Made by a program: the position numbers and the translations under genes
Notes under the pieces: model-generated
Told to the model about the DNA's origin: nothing
Database searches by the model: none
Seen by the model: the letters and a program-made list of their open reading frames with translations, nothing else
DNA from: Paenibacillus brevis
GTDB lineage: Bacteria > Bacillota > Bacilli > Paenibacillales > Paenibacillaceae
DNA: 64,000 nucleotides
NCBI RefSeq assembly: GCF_018919145.1
Contig: NZ_JAHLQJ010000007.1
Coordinates: 62,001 to 126,000, forward strand
Direction: 5' to 3'
Shown: in pieces, positions 26,309 to 35,341 of the stretch
Numbering within the stretch: the first letter of the stretch is position 1
Layout: each line of letters begins with the position of its first letter

Positions 26309-26839
26309 TCATTTTACTTTCAGTCTGTTTCTGATCAGTCTGATTTGACCTCTATGATTGAGTTCATCCTCAAAAACATGAAACCACATGAAGTAGTAAT
26401 TTGCCTTTTTCTCATACCAAAAATCCTCTTCCGTATCTAACCAGTCATCATTAACAGACTTGAAAAATTCGAGCGTTCGATTCCTTACTTCATCCAATTG
26501 ATGGAGGTAGTATTCCAACTCATGCCCCTTGATCTGTTCCTGTCCTACTTTGCCTAGCTCAAGTGCAGGTCCCCAGATTAATAATTCCTCTTCATTCAAC
26601 TCCCGCTGCTCGAATGTGGAGACCTGATAGGCATATTCAACGGCTGCAAAGTGCAATAATAAAGCACCTATTGAATTGCTTTTGGCATCTAGCAAATAAT
26701 CTAGCTCAGCTTGAGTTAAGTCCTTTACCGCTTCTAACGTTGTAAATCTCGCATAGTTCATCATCGATATCAATCTACTGATTTGCGGGGAATAGCCGGG
26801 TATATCCGTGATCAACAAAAGATTCTGCATATGCAGCAT
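26309..26839 (-). CDS. DinB family protein
   Basis: A 176-residue four-helix-bundle protein of the DinB superfamily, with LLLHFAAVEYAYQ and FEDELNHRGQIRLIR, where the histidines typical of the metal site lie. Enzymatic role unknown. It is directly upstream of the adenylate kinase-like gene with only a six-nucleotide gap, and its ribosome binding site is GGAGGT. Confidence 0.82.
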   Translation of the reverse strand: MLHMQNLLLITDIPGYSPQISRLISMMNYARFTTLEAVKDLTQAELDYLLDAKSNSIGALLLHFAAVEYAYQVSTFEQRELNEEELLIWGPALELGKVGQEQIKGHELEYYLHQLDEVRNRTLEFFKSVNDDWLDTEEDFWYEKKANYYFMWFHVFEDELNHRGQIRLIRNRLKVK

Positions 26840-26965
26840 TAGTTCTACCTCCAGCGTTATAGTTCGTTATTATAACTCCCTATGTATTTTCAAATATTAC
26901 TCCATACTAATTCCATTCATTTGCCATAAACCCCTTTGCTATCTTCCGTTAATTCATGACAAACA

Positions 26966-26991
26966 ACAAAAAAAGTCGCAGTGTCTGCGAC
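26966..26991 (-). terminator. Rho-independent terminator after the YHYH gene
   Basis: Minus-strand stem GTCGCAG/CTGCGAC with a 3-nt loop and a following run of seven T residues, about 55 nt beyond the stop codon of the gene at 27045. Confidence 0.88.
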
Positions 26992-27044
26992 GAATGGCGA
27001 AGTAGCGAAGTATTATAGCCGGCTTAGCGCCGAACACAAATGTT

Positions 27045-27686
27045 CTATTTATTGATGTAGAGAGAATCCGTATCCGATTGATACTTGGCAGTATACCCCA
27101 GCCCCTCTGCTATGACTCTTATTGAGACATAGACAACATTGTTCACTAGAATAGGCGCAGAGCTGATTGTCGTAGACTCATCATTTATTTTTGCAGCAGT
27201 ACTATCAACTGTAAGTATAAAAGTTCTGTCGTCTTTAGAAATTGTAATTGTGCTTGTCCCTTGGTCCCAAGCTACCTTGGCACCTAATAACTCTGCTGTC
27301 ACTCTCAGTGGGAGATAGTTAGCACTGTTAAAAAGGATGGGCTTTGGATCCAATTGAACTTTTTCGTCTTCAATATAAACAGTTAGACTAGACTCGATAT
27401 AGCTCTTTTTTACTTTACTTGCCTCGTTATCTTTATTGCTTGAAGTAGTAGTTTTCTTAGTTGTAGTCGTAGTTTTCTTAGAACTTGTTGTAGAAGATGA
27501 GCCGCTGCTGCCAGATCCGGAACTATTCCCACCATTATGATAATGGTAGCCTGAACATAGCCCCTTTGCCTTCGACTTGTCTGAACAATTATGACCTCCA
27601 TTTGAATCCGTTCTGCCAGAATGAGCATGGGCAAGCGGGGAAAAGGCCATAAACAACACAAGAACCATAATGCTAATTTTTCTCAT
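27045..27686 (-). CDS. Secreted YHYH-domain protein with copper amine oxidase-like N-terminal domain
   Basis: A 213-residue exported protein. A Sec signal peptide ends near AHA; then comes a YHYH-type motif (HSGRTDSNGGHNC, ending GYHYHNGG), a Ser/Thr/Lys-rich linker of about 45 residues, and a copper amine oxidase N-terminal-like domain (LPLRVTAELLGAKVAWDQ and VSIRVIAEGLGY), a common stalk or binding module in Paenibacillus surface proteins. The start follows GAGGGGG. The role is unknown; surface or wall association is likely. Confidence 0.85.
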   Translation of the reverse strand: MRKISIMVLVLFMAFSPLAHAHSGRTDSNGGHNCSDKSKAKGLCSGYHYHNGGNSSGSGSSGSSSTTSSKKTTTTTKKTTTSSNKDNEASKVKKSYIESSLTVYIEDEKVQLDPKPILFNSANYLPLRVTAELLGAKVAWDQGTSTITISKDDRTFILTVDSTAAKINDESTTISSAPILVNNVVYVSIRVIAEGLGYTAKYQSDTDSLYINK

Positions 27687-27753
27687 TTGACTCCCCCTCA
27701 AAATAGATCCTTAGGGAGAATATACCATGTCTCTAGTCCTGCTACAATATGTT

Positions 27754-28299
27754 CTAATCTAAGAATACAATCTCTTTCAAATAGTCCACCTTCTCCTCAA
27801 CCTCTATATCCCTCTCCAATCTCACAACCTTACATGGCAATGCCTCCAACCATTCCTCATGCAATGCCCTGCTTCTCATTTCTCTTCCCGCTTCGTCATA
27901 TTGGGATGCCCATGCCATAAACTTCTGATATGACTCATAACGCTTTCCACCAAAATCAATATCCTTTCCATATCGTGATCTTTCTCGTTCCTCCAGTCTC
28001 CTCATACGAATGTCGTTAGGAATCCATACATAGATCACCAGATCAAAATACGGAATAAATAAGTCCCCCCATCCACATAAGGATCCCGATAAAACCCATT
28101 TTGAATGGCTTTGGAGGTCCGCCATAAGTAATTTAATTCTTTCCTCAATTGGTCGTGCTTCTGTAAATGGTTCTTCGGTTTGCAGCCAGTAATAATCATC
28201 TGTATCGAAGTGCTTATAGCCATACTCCTTTGATATTGCTTTGGCAAGCGTACTCGTACCCGAACCAGATGCCCCAACAATATGGATTTGATTTAACAC
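27754..28299 (-). CDS. P-loop kinase-like protein lacking the Walker A lysine
   Basis: A 181-residue adenylate/shikimate kinase-like protein. The Walker A region reads GASGSGTST, so the usual lysine is replaced by threonine; I recall the same GASGSGT pattern in other proteins of this family, so it may be a family trait. FDTDDYYW and KWVLSGSLCGWGD correspond to the substrate-binding region. It starts at GTG after GGAGGGAGG. The substrate is unknown. Confidence 0.82.
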   Translation of the reverse strand: MLNQIHIVGASGSGTSTLAKAISKEYGYKHFDTDDYYWLQTEEPFTEARPIEERIKLLMADLQSHSKWVLSGSLCGWGDLFIPYFDLVIYVWIPNDIRMRRLEERERSRYGKDIDFGGKRYESYQKFMAWASQYDEAGREMRSRALHEEWLEALPCKVVRLERDIEVEEKVDYLKEIVFLD

Positions 28300-28334
28300 G
28301 TCATTACCTCCCTCCTTGTATGTTCTCTCTCGAG

Positions 28335-28814
28335 TTACACTCCACTTCCATCATCAAATGTACTTAAAAAATGGGACCCCTGGACTTTATTCTCTAAGTA
28401 ATTCATTATTAATATTCTGACTGGATGAGGTTGGAGATTGTGTTTCTCCATGTCCTTAATGTGGATCCAGTAAAACTCCAAATGACCTTCTTTTGAGCTT
28501 GGGTTTCTTTTGTGATTAATATCCGGAATCTTCACCGTGAATACATGATTAATTTCTTGATGATAGGTATCAACATCCTCAAACTCAGCTTCCACAGTTC
28601 CTAAATATCCGCTGACCTCACATGATAATCCTAATTCTTCCCCGATCTCTCGACTCAAGGTATCCTTTAACCCTTCATTAAATTCAACATGACCGCCAGG
28701 CAAAAATGTATTATCCATTCCGATACAATGCGCTACTAAAATATAATCAGAGGAGATCACTACACCTCTTGCAAGAACATGATATTTCTTATTTGGATGA
28801 TCCATATACTTCAC
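28335..28814 (-). CDS. Nudix hydrolase
   Basis: A 159-residue Nudix enzyme. The Nudix box starts at the second glycine of LPGGHVEFNEG (about residue 40) and ends in SREIGEELGL, with all catalytic glutamates present. Such enzymes hydrolyse nucleoside diphosphates linked to another group; the substrate is unknown. It starts at GTG, eight nucleotides after AGGAGG. It lies 35 nt upstream of the P-loop gene and may be co-transcribed. Confidence 0.9.
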   Translation of the reverse strand: MKYMDHPNKKYHVLARGVVISSDYILVAHCIGMDNTFLPGGHVEFNEGLKDTLSREIGEELGLSCEVSGYLGTVEAEFEDVDTYHQEINHVFTVKIPDINHKRNPSSKEGHLEFYWIHIKDMEKHNLQPHPVRILIMNYLENKVQGSHFLSTFDDGSGV

Positions 28815-28849
28815 TCGATTTTCCTCCTATGTTTGTGAACCCGATTAAC

Positions 28850-29194
28850 TTAAGTTCCCAGTGAGTTCCCACAGTTTATATCAAAAGGCATGATTAATAG
28901 CTTCTGAATATCCTTTTCGTAGTTTGCAAAAAACCATTCAATCGCCCTTCCATAGTTCTCTTTATTATCGAATTCCCAATACGAATAATATTTTACGCAC
29001 TTCACGATCTTTGTTAGTTCTCTGGGTGGGTTGCCCAATCCGTCAAGGACATAAAAACGTTTCATATATTTAATATCCATACACCCTTGTTGTTTCTTTT
29101 GTTCGTCTGCTATTGCGTTAACTAAACTTTCAAATTCAAATAGCTTCTCCGGCTTCACTTGAAATAATTTAACTTCTGAGAATGAATTCTTCAA
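28850..29194 (-). CDS. Small conserved protein, possible dimeric alpha/beta-barrel fold
   Basis: A 114-residue protein. The opening VKLFQVKPEKLFEFESLV and the later YYSYWEFDNKENYGRAIEW suggest a ferredoxin-like dimeric alpha/beta barrel, as in antibiotic-biosynthesis monooxygenase-type domains, but no catalytic residues are evident. It starts at TTG after GGAGGAG. Function unknown. Confidence 0.75.
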   Translation of the reverse strand: MKNSFSEVKLFQVKPEKLFEFESLVNAIADEQKKQQGCMDIKYMKRFYVLDGLGNPPRELTKIVKCVKYYSYWEFDNKENYGRAIEWFFANYEKDIQKLLIMPFDINCGNSLGT

Positions 29195-29236
29195 TGTTAC
29201 TCCTCCGCTCTATATTTCTAGATTACGTCTTGAAAC

Positions 29237-29563
29237 TTATTCATTTATTATCTTTATCTCTGTGGCATCTGCTTGTGATGGATATGATTCATTAATTCCG
29301 CCTTTTACTCGGTAATAAACTCTCTGACCTGGCTTTAAATTTTTTGTTTTAGTTCTTAGCCAAATTGCTTCTCCCACGTAATCATGCATGATCTCTTCCC
29401 AGGTCTTATTCAAATATTGTTGTTCCACAATTAAGATACGGTCTTCTGCTACCTCCAAAATATAACCTTCGCCTTCATATCCTGCCTGGTTCTTAGTTTG
29501 ATCACTGATTTTGCATCCGGAAAAAATCGTCAGCAGCAATACCAATAACAAGATTCTCTTCAT
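29237..29563 (-). CDS. DUF3221 family lipoprotein
   Basis: A 108-residue lipoprotein with a short signal ending LTIFSGC, followed by a beta-rich OB-like domain with GYILEVAEDRILIVEQ and LKPGQRVYYRVKGGINESYP, the pattern of DUF3221 (YobA-like) proteins. Its role is unknown. A copy of the dispersed repeat lies just upstream. Confidence 0.88.
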   Translation of the reverse strand: MKRILLLVLLLTIFSGCKISDQTKNQAGYEGEGYILEVAEDRILIVEQQYLNKTWEEIMHDYVGEAIWLRTKTKNLKPGQRVYYRVKGGINESYPSQADATEIKIINE

Positions 29564-29615
29564 GGAGTGCCCCCTTAAGAATTCAATTCATTCCACAAGA
29601 ATTTACTTCGCATTT

Positions 29616-29732
29616 GTTACTTGCAAAATAACCCAGTCCTAGATAACTCTTATCTCAGGCTGGGTCCATGGCTGTTGAGCTTCTTCCACAATTATACATC
29701 TAATAACCGAAAGGGCGATAGCCCTGATGCGC
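29616..29732. repeat. Dispersed intergenic repeat, copy A
   Basis: The left part forms a hairpin (29631-29665: ACCCAGTCC...GGCTGGGT with the TAGATA/TATCT inner stem). The right part contains ATTATACATCT, AATAACCGAAAGG and a small palindrome GGGCGATAGCCC. Copies B to E share these blocks in the same orientation. Confidence 0.75.
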
Positions 29733-29764
29733 AGAAGCGGCGACATCTGATTCTTTCGTTATAA

Positions 29765-29808
29765 AAAACGCTCTACAGTGTGGAAGAAGTCCATCCGTAG
29801 AGCGTTTT
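29765..29808. terminator. Bidirectional terminator after the beta-propeller gene
   Basis: A perfect 12-bp stem AAAACGCTCTAC/GTAGAGCGTTTT with a 20-nt loop; read on the minus strand it is followed by more T residues. It lies three nucleotides past the stop codon of the gene at 29811. Confidence 0.85.
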
Positions 29809-29810
29809 GA

Positions 29811-31376
29811 TTAAGAGGGGGAGCGTTCGTAGCTTTTCTCATATTTTAGATTAAAGCCGGTTAAGTGACCATCTGACAGCGAAATTTTAAGAATGTCTGT
29901 GATCTCCATCGAGCTGGACATCCCCATAATGATCAGGGATCCATCCAGCACTTTATGCGTCCCCAGGGACTGCATGTTCGTATCAACCGTCCAGAGCAGC
30001 TTCTCATTTACGGTGTCTACAGCACTTAAAAGGAGATGGGCGCCGGACAGGGTGGAATCCTGGTGAGCTACCACAAAGGTAGCCTCCTGACCTGTTGAAA
30101 GAGGTGCTAATTCAGTAACAAAGCCTCCTCGATTCTTTAATTTATCAAACAGATCGTTATATTTCTGTTCCTGGTCTCTATAAGCAGCTCTAGCTTCATC
30201 GTATTTGTCTCGATCCTTGTAAAAAGCATCCAAGTCTCTGTATTGATCCGGATCAGGGGCCTCAGGCTCCTCTACGAGGCTTTTGAATTCCGGTGGACTG
30301 GTGAACGCATAAGGGTTGCTTGCATCTGATTCGAGATCGGCTAAGAATCCTCCATGAATGAAGAATTGATCAACAACAGGCTTAAGATCTTCTGTCGTCA
30401 GCTTGCCCATCTGATGAAGACTTCCGCTATAGAGCTGTCTACGTTCGCTAGAGAAGCTCGACGATTCAAGATCCTGAGATCTCACTGCTTGCACCTCTTC
30501 TTGCCCCAAGAAGGTGATGTAACGCCCGTCTCCTCGACCCGACTTAGCAAATAGCACAAGACTGCTATTCCCGGAATCGAAAAGGGAATTACCCGCATGC
30601 TGATCAAGATAGTTATTCGCTTCTACGTTCTGCACAACCTTGCCTGTGAATTCGGTGAGATCGAGCTCATAGAGCTGACCGTCCGCCCCTTTGAAACGAA
30701 GAAGCTGTCCTTGATTATCCCAGGTATACCAATCCTCGTTAGGAGCGAACTGTCCATGAAGCTCAGGGCTGTTTTTGATAAAGGTCTTCTCGTCTGCGCT
30801 AATGTCTCCGCTTGATTTATCTACGATTGTAATGCCGTTTCCGTTAAAAATAATGATGTTCTGTTTCGTCTCCCCAAGAATTGATTTGGTTTCACTGCCA
30901 TCTGGGAGCTTGATCTTCCATCGTGTTTGTCCTTGCTTCATATCTATAGCCTGCAAATAGGAATGAGTGGTTCCTGAGGTAATGCCATATTCCTGTGAAG
31001 TAGCAGTAAACTTCTTTACGACCGTAACGGCCATCTGATGGTTGTCTTGTTCATACACAATGATCTGGTTGTTCGCTCTTGCACTACTGGCATCCCCTAG
31101 AACAATACTGAGAATGATAAAGACGAGTAAAGGAATAAACAGAAGGCCAAAAACTCCTCCAAAAGTAAAATAGAGGATCTTTAGAGGATGAGGTGAATTC
31201 CGTCGCTCCGTCACATCGCGTTTTTTTCTTCGTTTGGCTGAACGAATAAAATGACCTGCGGCGAAGCAAGCTGCAAAGACGAACAAAACATAAATTATTG
31301 TAAGAAAGATATTGTGCCATAAGACATCGTTGTAACGAAAAGCGTCAACAAATTTCTCCCAAAAACTGAGCTGCAA
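29811..31376 (-). CDS. Membrane-anchored beta-propeller (PQQ-like) protein
   Basis: A 521-residue protein with two membrane helices (about residues 21-44 and 66-92) and a large outer domain. Repeated blade-like strands such as SYLQAIDMKQGQTRWKIKLP and LLLSAVDTVNEKLLWTVD resemble quinoprotein-like propellers; a charged helical insert (about 370-415) interrupts them. It may be related to proteins annotated PA2928 family. It starts at TTG after GAGGAG. No function can be assigned. Confidence 0.75.
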   Translation of the reverse strand: MQLSFWEKFVDAFRYNDVLWHNIFLTIIYVLFVFAACFAAGHFIRSAKRRKKRDVTERRNSPHPLKILYFTFGGVFGLLFIPLLVFIILSIVLGDASSARANNQIIVYEQDNHQMAVTVVKKFTATSQEYGITSGTTHSYLQAIDMKQGQTRWKIKLPDGSETKSILGETKQNIIIFNGNGITIVDKSSGDISADEKTFIKNSPELHGQFAPNEDWYTWDNQGQLLRFKGADGQLYELDLTEFTGKVVQNVEANNYLDQHAGNSLFDSGNSSLVLFAKSGRGDGRYITFLGQEEVQAVRSQDLESSSFSSERRQLYSGSLHQMGKLTTEDLKPVVDQFFIHGGFLADLESDASNPYAFTSPPEFKSLVEEPEAPDPDQYRDLDAFYKDRDKYDEARAAYRDQEQKYNDLFDKLKNRGGFVTELAPLSTGQEATFVVAHQDSTLSGAHLLLSAVDTVNEKLLWTVDTNMQSLGTHKVLDGSLIIMGMSSSMEITDILKISLSDGHLTGFNLKYEKSYERSPS

Positions 31377-31443
31377 TAGACCATCTCCTCTTCTCTAAAA
31401 ATAACGAAAAATGATCAAGTTATATTCTTCCATACTTTGTATG

Positions 31444-32079
31444 TTACTTATTTTCATCCAATAACGCGGCAACGGCTTCGGATGATACTTTACTAGGACC
31501 CGATAATGCTTTTGCTAATAATTCCTTGTTATAACCATAAAGCACTAGTGCATTCAAAATAGCATCCACTCGATCCTGTCTCTTTCTTCTGATATTAGAT
31601 TCCAATTGAATCTCCAATGGCACGACCGGAACTAGATGGTTCTCAAATTCAACATGCTTTATTAGGTCCCAAATATATCTGCCGCCCTCCCAAATTCCTT
31701 CACCTTCATCTGAATCAGGTATTCCCGCAGAGTTGGAGATTTGCACGACTTCCACATCGAAATCTTGAATCTTCCACTTTGCTTTAGTCCATGTAAAACC
31801 TGAAGAAAATGATTGAGTAAAGTAGGGTTCTTCATCAGAAGAGTGCCAATCCGAATCAAAATAGGATCGTTCCGACTTTTCCTTTAAATTGTATCGATCC
31901 AGCAGGCCTGTTATTTGCTCCACATCTTCAATGTCTCTAACATATATATCTAAGTCATTTGGGCTCATGCTAGCATGTTGTAATACCGAGCCAACGGATC
32001 CGACAACAATCCACTTGGTTGCTAATTTTGATTCTGCATAGAGATCACAACATGCTTTAAGGGCTCGATTCCAAGACAT
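31444..32079 (-). CDS. Nucleotidyltransferase-like protein
   Basis: A 211-residue protein whose N-terminal half resembles the polymerase-beta-like nucleotidyltransferase fold: a glycine-serine turn in VVGSVGSVLQ followed by the acidic pair in NDLDIYV (about residues 41-47), and a third acidic position in DFDVEVVQI. Relatives include aminoglycoside nucleotidyltransferase-like and toxin-type enzymes. The substrate is unknown. The ribosome binding site is AGGAGA. Confidence 0.78.
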   Translation of the reverse strand: MSWNRALKACCDLYAESKLATKWIVVGSVGSVLQHASMSPNDLDIYVRDIEDVEQITGLLDRYNLKEKSERSYFDSDWHSSDEEPYFTQSFSSGFTWTKAKWKIQDFDVEVVQISNSAGIPDSDEGEGIWEGGRYIWDLIKHVEFENHLVPVVPLEIQLESNIRRKRQDRVDAILNALVLYGYNKELLAKALSGPSKVSSEAVAALLDENK

Positions 32080-32128
32080 TGTTGTCTCCTATTCTTCTTT
32101 AATATTCAAGAGAACTTTAGTGACGGGT

Positions 32129-32611
32129 TCAACGTTTCCTAGCGTAAAACTGACGATGCAATTGATGAACTCGCTCGGCTAGCTCAGGAACGGGGCCCTC
32201 TGTGATAGTATCGCGAATGACATCAGAAATCGGGAGATTTCGAACACGCGATGGGGCGATTTCCATTTCATTCAACCATTGTGCCAACTGTTCCGACGAA
32301 CTTGCATACACGATCCGTCCCAGACCAACCCATCCGTGGGCCGCAGCGCACATAGGGCAGTGTTCGCCAGAAGTATATACTGTCGCTTGGCTTCTCTCTT
32401 CAGGTGTCATATTATTGGCTGCCCATCGCGCCAAAGCAAATTCCGGGTGCTGAGTATGATCACCGCCTGCAACGTGATTGTGGTCCTCTGCAAGCATCTC
32501 TCCATTCGCTGAGACAAGCACTGAACCAAATGGTTCGTCACCCTTCTCCAGTGAAATCTCCGCTAATTCAATACAACGCTGCAGGTGCTTCAAATCTGAA
32601 TCACTAATCAT
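32129..32611 (-). CDS. Nucleoside deaminase (cytidine/deoxycytidylate deaminase family)
   Basis: A 160-residue zinc-dependent deaminase. The zinc ligands and catalytic glutamate are in HPE (residues 55-57) and HCPMC (C85 and C88). Similar enzymes deaminate guanine, cytosine or tRNA adenosine; the short HPEFALARWA motif and lack of the TadA C-terminal pattern make a base or nucleoside deaminase more likely than TadA. The start follows AAGGAGG; upstream in-frame codons lack this signal. Confidence 0.87.
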   Translation of the reverse strand: MISDSDLKHLQRCIELAEISLEKGDEPFGSVLVSANGEMLAEDHNHVAGGDHTQHPEFALARWAANNMTPEERSQATVYTSGEHCPMCAAAHGWVGLGRIVYASSSEQLAQWLNEMEIAPSRVRNLPISDVIRDTITEGPVPELAERVHQLHRQFYARKR

Positions 32612-32695
32612 GGTTGGATCCTCCTTTTTAAATAGTATGCTTATCATGGTCCGCACATTTAGAGGCAGCATCAAAAGTTGTTACCACACAGGAAA

Positions 32696-32822
32696 TTATA
32701 GCAGTTCTTCTTTATTCATGTATCCGACTAAAGCGCTAGACGATAGATTAACCAGCTCCTTCAAAGCGCCATGTTTGAAAGCTCCGTGCTGCCAATAAGC
32801 CTCTAATAAACATCTATTCTAT
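32696..32822 (-). pseudogene. Possible gene-tail remnant
   Basis: A minus-strand open frame without a start codon encodes about 40 residues that look coding (EAYWQHGAFKHGALKELV, ending YMNKEELL) before a TAA stop. A stop codon lies just upstream in the same frame. It may be the end of a lost gene, but I do not recognise the family and chance cannot be excluded. Confidence 0.3.
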
Positions 32823-32838
32823 TAAAATATGTTATCAT

Positions 32839-32867
32839 TTGACAGATATGGGATTGTAAATTAAAAT
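32839..32867 (+). promoter_or_regulatory. Sigma-A promoter of the CGTase gene
   Basis: TTGACA and TAAAAT are spaced by 17 nt. The predicted transcript has a leader of about 240 nt before the CGTase start codon. Confidence 0.75.
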
Positions 32868-32880
32868 GAAAGCGTATCCT
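32867..32880 (+). promoter_or_regulatory. Possible cre (CcpA) site
   Basis: TGAAAGCGTATCCT matches the left half of the catabolite-responsive element consensus (TGWAANCG) but departs from it on the right. It overlaps the -10 box and predicted start site, a position where CcpA would repress a starch-degrading enzyme gene. Confidence 0.4.
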
Positions 32881-32966
32881 TAACGTGCAGCCTGTAATTA
32901 AATGCCGAGGATATCTATTTATAATTTGAGGGCACTGCTTCCCTGATCAGAATCTGATTCAGGAAC

Positions 32967-33008
32967 AACCCCGTAATCTTCCACCCGAAGATTGCGGGGT
33001 TATTTGTA
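32967..33008 (+). terminator. Terminator-like hairpin in the CGTase leader
   Basis: A 15-bp stem with one mismatch (AACCCCG and CGGGGTT arms) is followed by a weak T-rich tract (ATTTGTATG). It lies about 110 nt upstream of the CGTase start, within the predicted leader, so it could attenuate transcription or shield the mRNA end. Confidence 0.5.
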
Positions 33009-33116
33009 TGGGCAGCAGGAAAGGAGGTTGTCTGACTTCAATTATCTTTTGGCTTGGCAGCAAAGGAAGGGTTCACCTGCACGATAATACAATAAAATTG
33101 AAAGGCGGCTTGATCA

Positions 33117-35276
33117 ATGAAATGGATGATTAGAAAATCAATGATTGCAGTGATTGCTTCCACCTTTCTTCTCACCGCATGGCTTAATCCGTTCATGGCC
33201 ATTCCTTCAGCAAGTGCAGCACCTGACACCTCGGTTCTTAACAAGCAGGGCTTCTCCACTGATGTTATCTATCAGATTGTAACTGACCGTTTTGCCGACG
33301 GGGATACTTCCAACAACCCAACCGGGGGAGCTTACTCCCCAGGGTGTACAAGCCTCAAGCTATACTGTGGCGGAGACTGGCAAGGAATTATTGATAAAAT
33401 CAACGATGGCTACTTTGCAGGAATGGGCGTCAGCGCACTGTGGATTTCCCAGCCTGTAGAGAACATCTACAGCATTATCAACTACTCGGGCGAAAACAGT
33501 ACCGCCTATCATGGTTATTGGGCACGGGATTTCAAGCGGACCAATCCGGCGTTCGGCAGCATGAGCGACTTCCAGAATCTGATTAATACGGCTCACGCCA
33601 ATAACATCAAAGTTATCATCGATTTTGCTCCGAATCACACCTCACCTGCATCCGAGACACAGCCATCCTTCGCAGAAAATGGCAAGCTTTACGATAATGG
33701 CAATCTGGTTGCCGGTTATACCGCAGATACAAACGGTATCTTCCATCATAATATGGGAACCGATTTCTCCTCCCTGGAGGACGGCATCTATCGGAATCTA
33801 TATGATTTGGCTGACATCAACCACCACAATAACACAACAGATACCTACTTCAAAGAGGCCATCAAGCTCTGGCTCGATATGGGCATAGACGGTATCCGGG
33901 TAGATGCGGTCAAGCATATGCCTCCAGGCTGGCAGAAGAACTGGATGTCATATATCTCCAACTATGAACCCGTATTTACCTTCGGCGAATGGTTCCTTGG
34001 CGTAGGCGAATATGATCCCAACAATATTGACTTTGCTAATGAATCCGGTATGAGTCTGCTCGATTTTCGTTTTGGACAAAAGGTACGCCAGGTGTTCCGC
34101 GATAATAGCGATAATATGTACGGACTGAACAACATGCTGGTCGAAACCGAAGGCGATTACACGCATATCCAGGATCAGGTTACTTTCATTGACAACCATG
34201 ACATGGATCGATTTAAGCTTGGAAATAACAATCGCCGCTTAGAGCAAGCACTGGCCTTCACGCTTACCTCACGTGGCGTACCGGCTATCTATTACGGTAC
34301 AGAACAATACATGTCCGGCAATGGGGATCCGGCGAACCGCTCCTTCATGACCGGCTACTCGACAGATACCACCGCTTACCAAGTTATCGGCAAGCTGGCC
34401 CCGCTTCGCAAGTCCAATCCGGCCATCGCCTATGGCAGCACGCAAGAGCGCTGGATCAATAACGACGTCTATATTTATGAGCGTAACTTCGGCAGCAGCA
34501 CGGCCCTGATTGCCATTAACCGCAGTGAAACGGCATCGGCATCCATTACCGGTCTGCAAACCTCGCTTCCCGCTGGCACCTATGCAGATGAACTGGGGGG
34601 ATTGTTAAATGGTAATAGCATCACCGTTAATTCTGCAGGTGCCGTTACTGCATTTACCTTGCCTGCGGGAGCTGCCGCCGTATGGCAATTTGCGGCTAAC
34701 GAGACGGCTCCTATCATCGGCAATATCGGACCGGATTTGGGCAAAGCCGGCACAACACTGACAATTGACGGACGCGGTTTCGGGAATACCAAAGGTACGG
34801 TCTACTTTGGCACAACAGCGGTCATCGGCAGCCAGATCACAGGATGGGAGGATACCCAGATTCAAGTGATTGTTCCTGCAGCTACTGCTGGCGAGCAGAG
34901 CATCAAGGTTCGCACTGCAAGCTCCGTGGACAGCAATAGCTACAATAGCTTCAACCTGCTGACCGGAGATCAGGTATCGGTCCGCTTCGTCGTAAATAAC
35001 GCTACCACCGCTTTCGGTGAAAATGTTTACTTGACAGGTAATACTGCCGAGCTAGGCAACTGGGACCCGGACAAAGCAATTGGTCCGTTCTTCAATCAGA
35101 TCATTACCACCTATCCGTCCTGGTACTATGATGTAAGCGTGCCTGCCGGAACAAACCTGCAATTCAAATTTATCAAGAAAAATGGCACCGTCGTCACTTG
35201 GGAAGGCGGGTCTAATCATACCTACACCGCCCCAGCAAGCGGAGTTGGTACCATTACGGTCGACTGGCAGCAATAA
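33117..35276 (+). CDS. cgt: Cyclomaltodextrin glucanotransferase (CGTase), secreted
   Basis: A 719-residue secreted GH13 enzyme that converts starch to cyclodextrins. A signal peptide ends near SASA, giving a mature start APDTSV. Domains A/B/C (about residues 35-530) are followed by a TIG-like domain D (about 530-615, [16 protein letters not shown]) and a CBM20 starch-binding domain E (about 615-719). The catalytic residues are D263, E291 and D362, exactly 34 above the classical D229, E257 and D328. The central aromatic Tyr is retained (Y229), which favours CGTase over plain amylase. The equivalent of position 47 is lysine, and one subsite glycine is replaced by M213. The ribosome binding site is AAAGGCGG. 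Confidence 0.95.
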   Translation: MKWMIRKSMIAVIASTFLLTAWLNPFMAIPSASAAPDTSVLNKQGFSTDVIYQIVTDRFADGDTSNNPTGGAYSPGCTSLKLYCGGDWQGIIDKINDGYFAGMGVSALWISQPVENIYSIINYSGENSTAYHGYWARDFKRTNPAFGSMSDFQNLINTAHANNIKVIIDFAPNHTSPASETQPSFAENGKLYDNGNLVAGYTADTNGIFHHNMGTDFSSLEDGIYRNLYDLADINHHNNTTDTYFKEAIKLWLDMGIDGIRVDAVKHMPPGWQKNWMSYISNYEPVFTFGEWFLGVGEYDPNNIDFANESGMSLLDFRFGQKVRQVFRDNSDNMYGLNNMLVETEGDYTHIQDQVTFIDNHDMDRFKLGNNNRRLEQALAFTLTSRGVPAIYYGTEQYMSGNGDPANRSFMTGYSTDTTAYQVIGKLAPLRKSNPAIAYGSTQERWINNDVYIYERNFGSSTALIAINRSETASASITGLQTSLPAGTYADELGGLLNGNSITVNSAGAVTAFTLPAGAAAVWQFAANETAPIIGNIGPDLGKAGTTLTIDGRGFGNTKGTVYFGTTAVIGSQITGWEDTQIQVIVPAATAGEQSIKVRTASSVDSNSYNSFNLLTGDQVSVRFVVNNATTAFGENVYLTGNTAELGNWDPDKAIGPFFNQIITTYPSWYYDVSVPAGTNLQFKFIKKNGTVVTWEGGSNHTYTAPASGVGTITVDWQQ

Positions 35277-35293
35277 TATTCAAGCCTAAAAGC

Positions 35294-35340
35294 AACAAGG
35301 TCCAGCCTGGGATTTCCCTTGGCTGGACCTTGTTTGTTTT
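35294..35340. terminator. Terminator between convergent CGTase and GntR genes
   Basis: A perfect 14-bp stem AACAAGGTCCAGCC with its complement, a 13-nt loop and a T-rich tail (TGTTTT) on the plus strand. It lies 17 nt after the CGTase stop and can serve the converging GntR gene as well. Confidence 0.9.
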
Positions 35341-35341
35341 A

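Noticed and set aside
33008-33132. Short plus-strand frame starting ATGGGCAGC that overlaps the CGTase start
   Set aside because: It has no ribosome binding site of its own; the strong AAAGGAGG in it is not followed by a usable start at the right distance.
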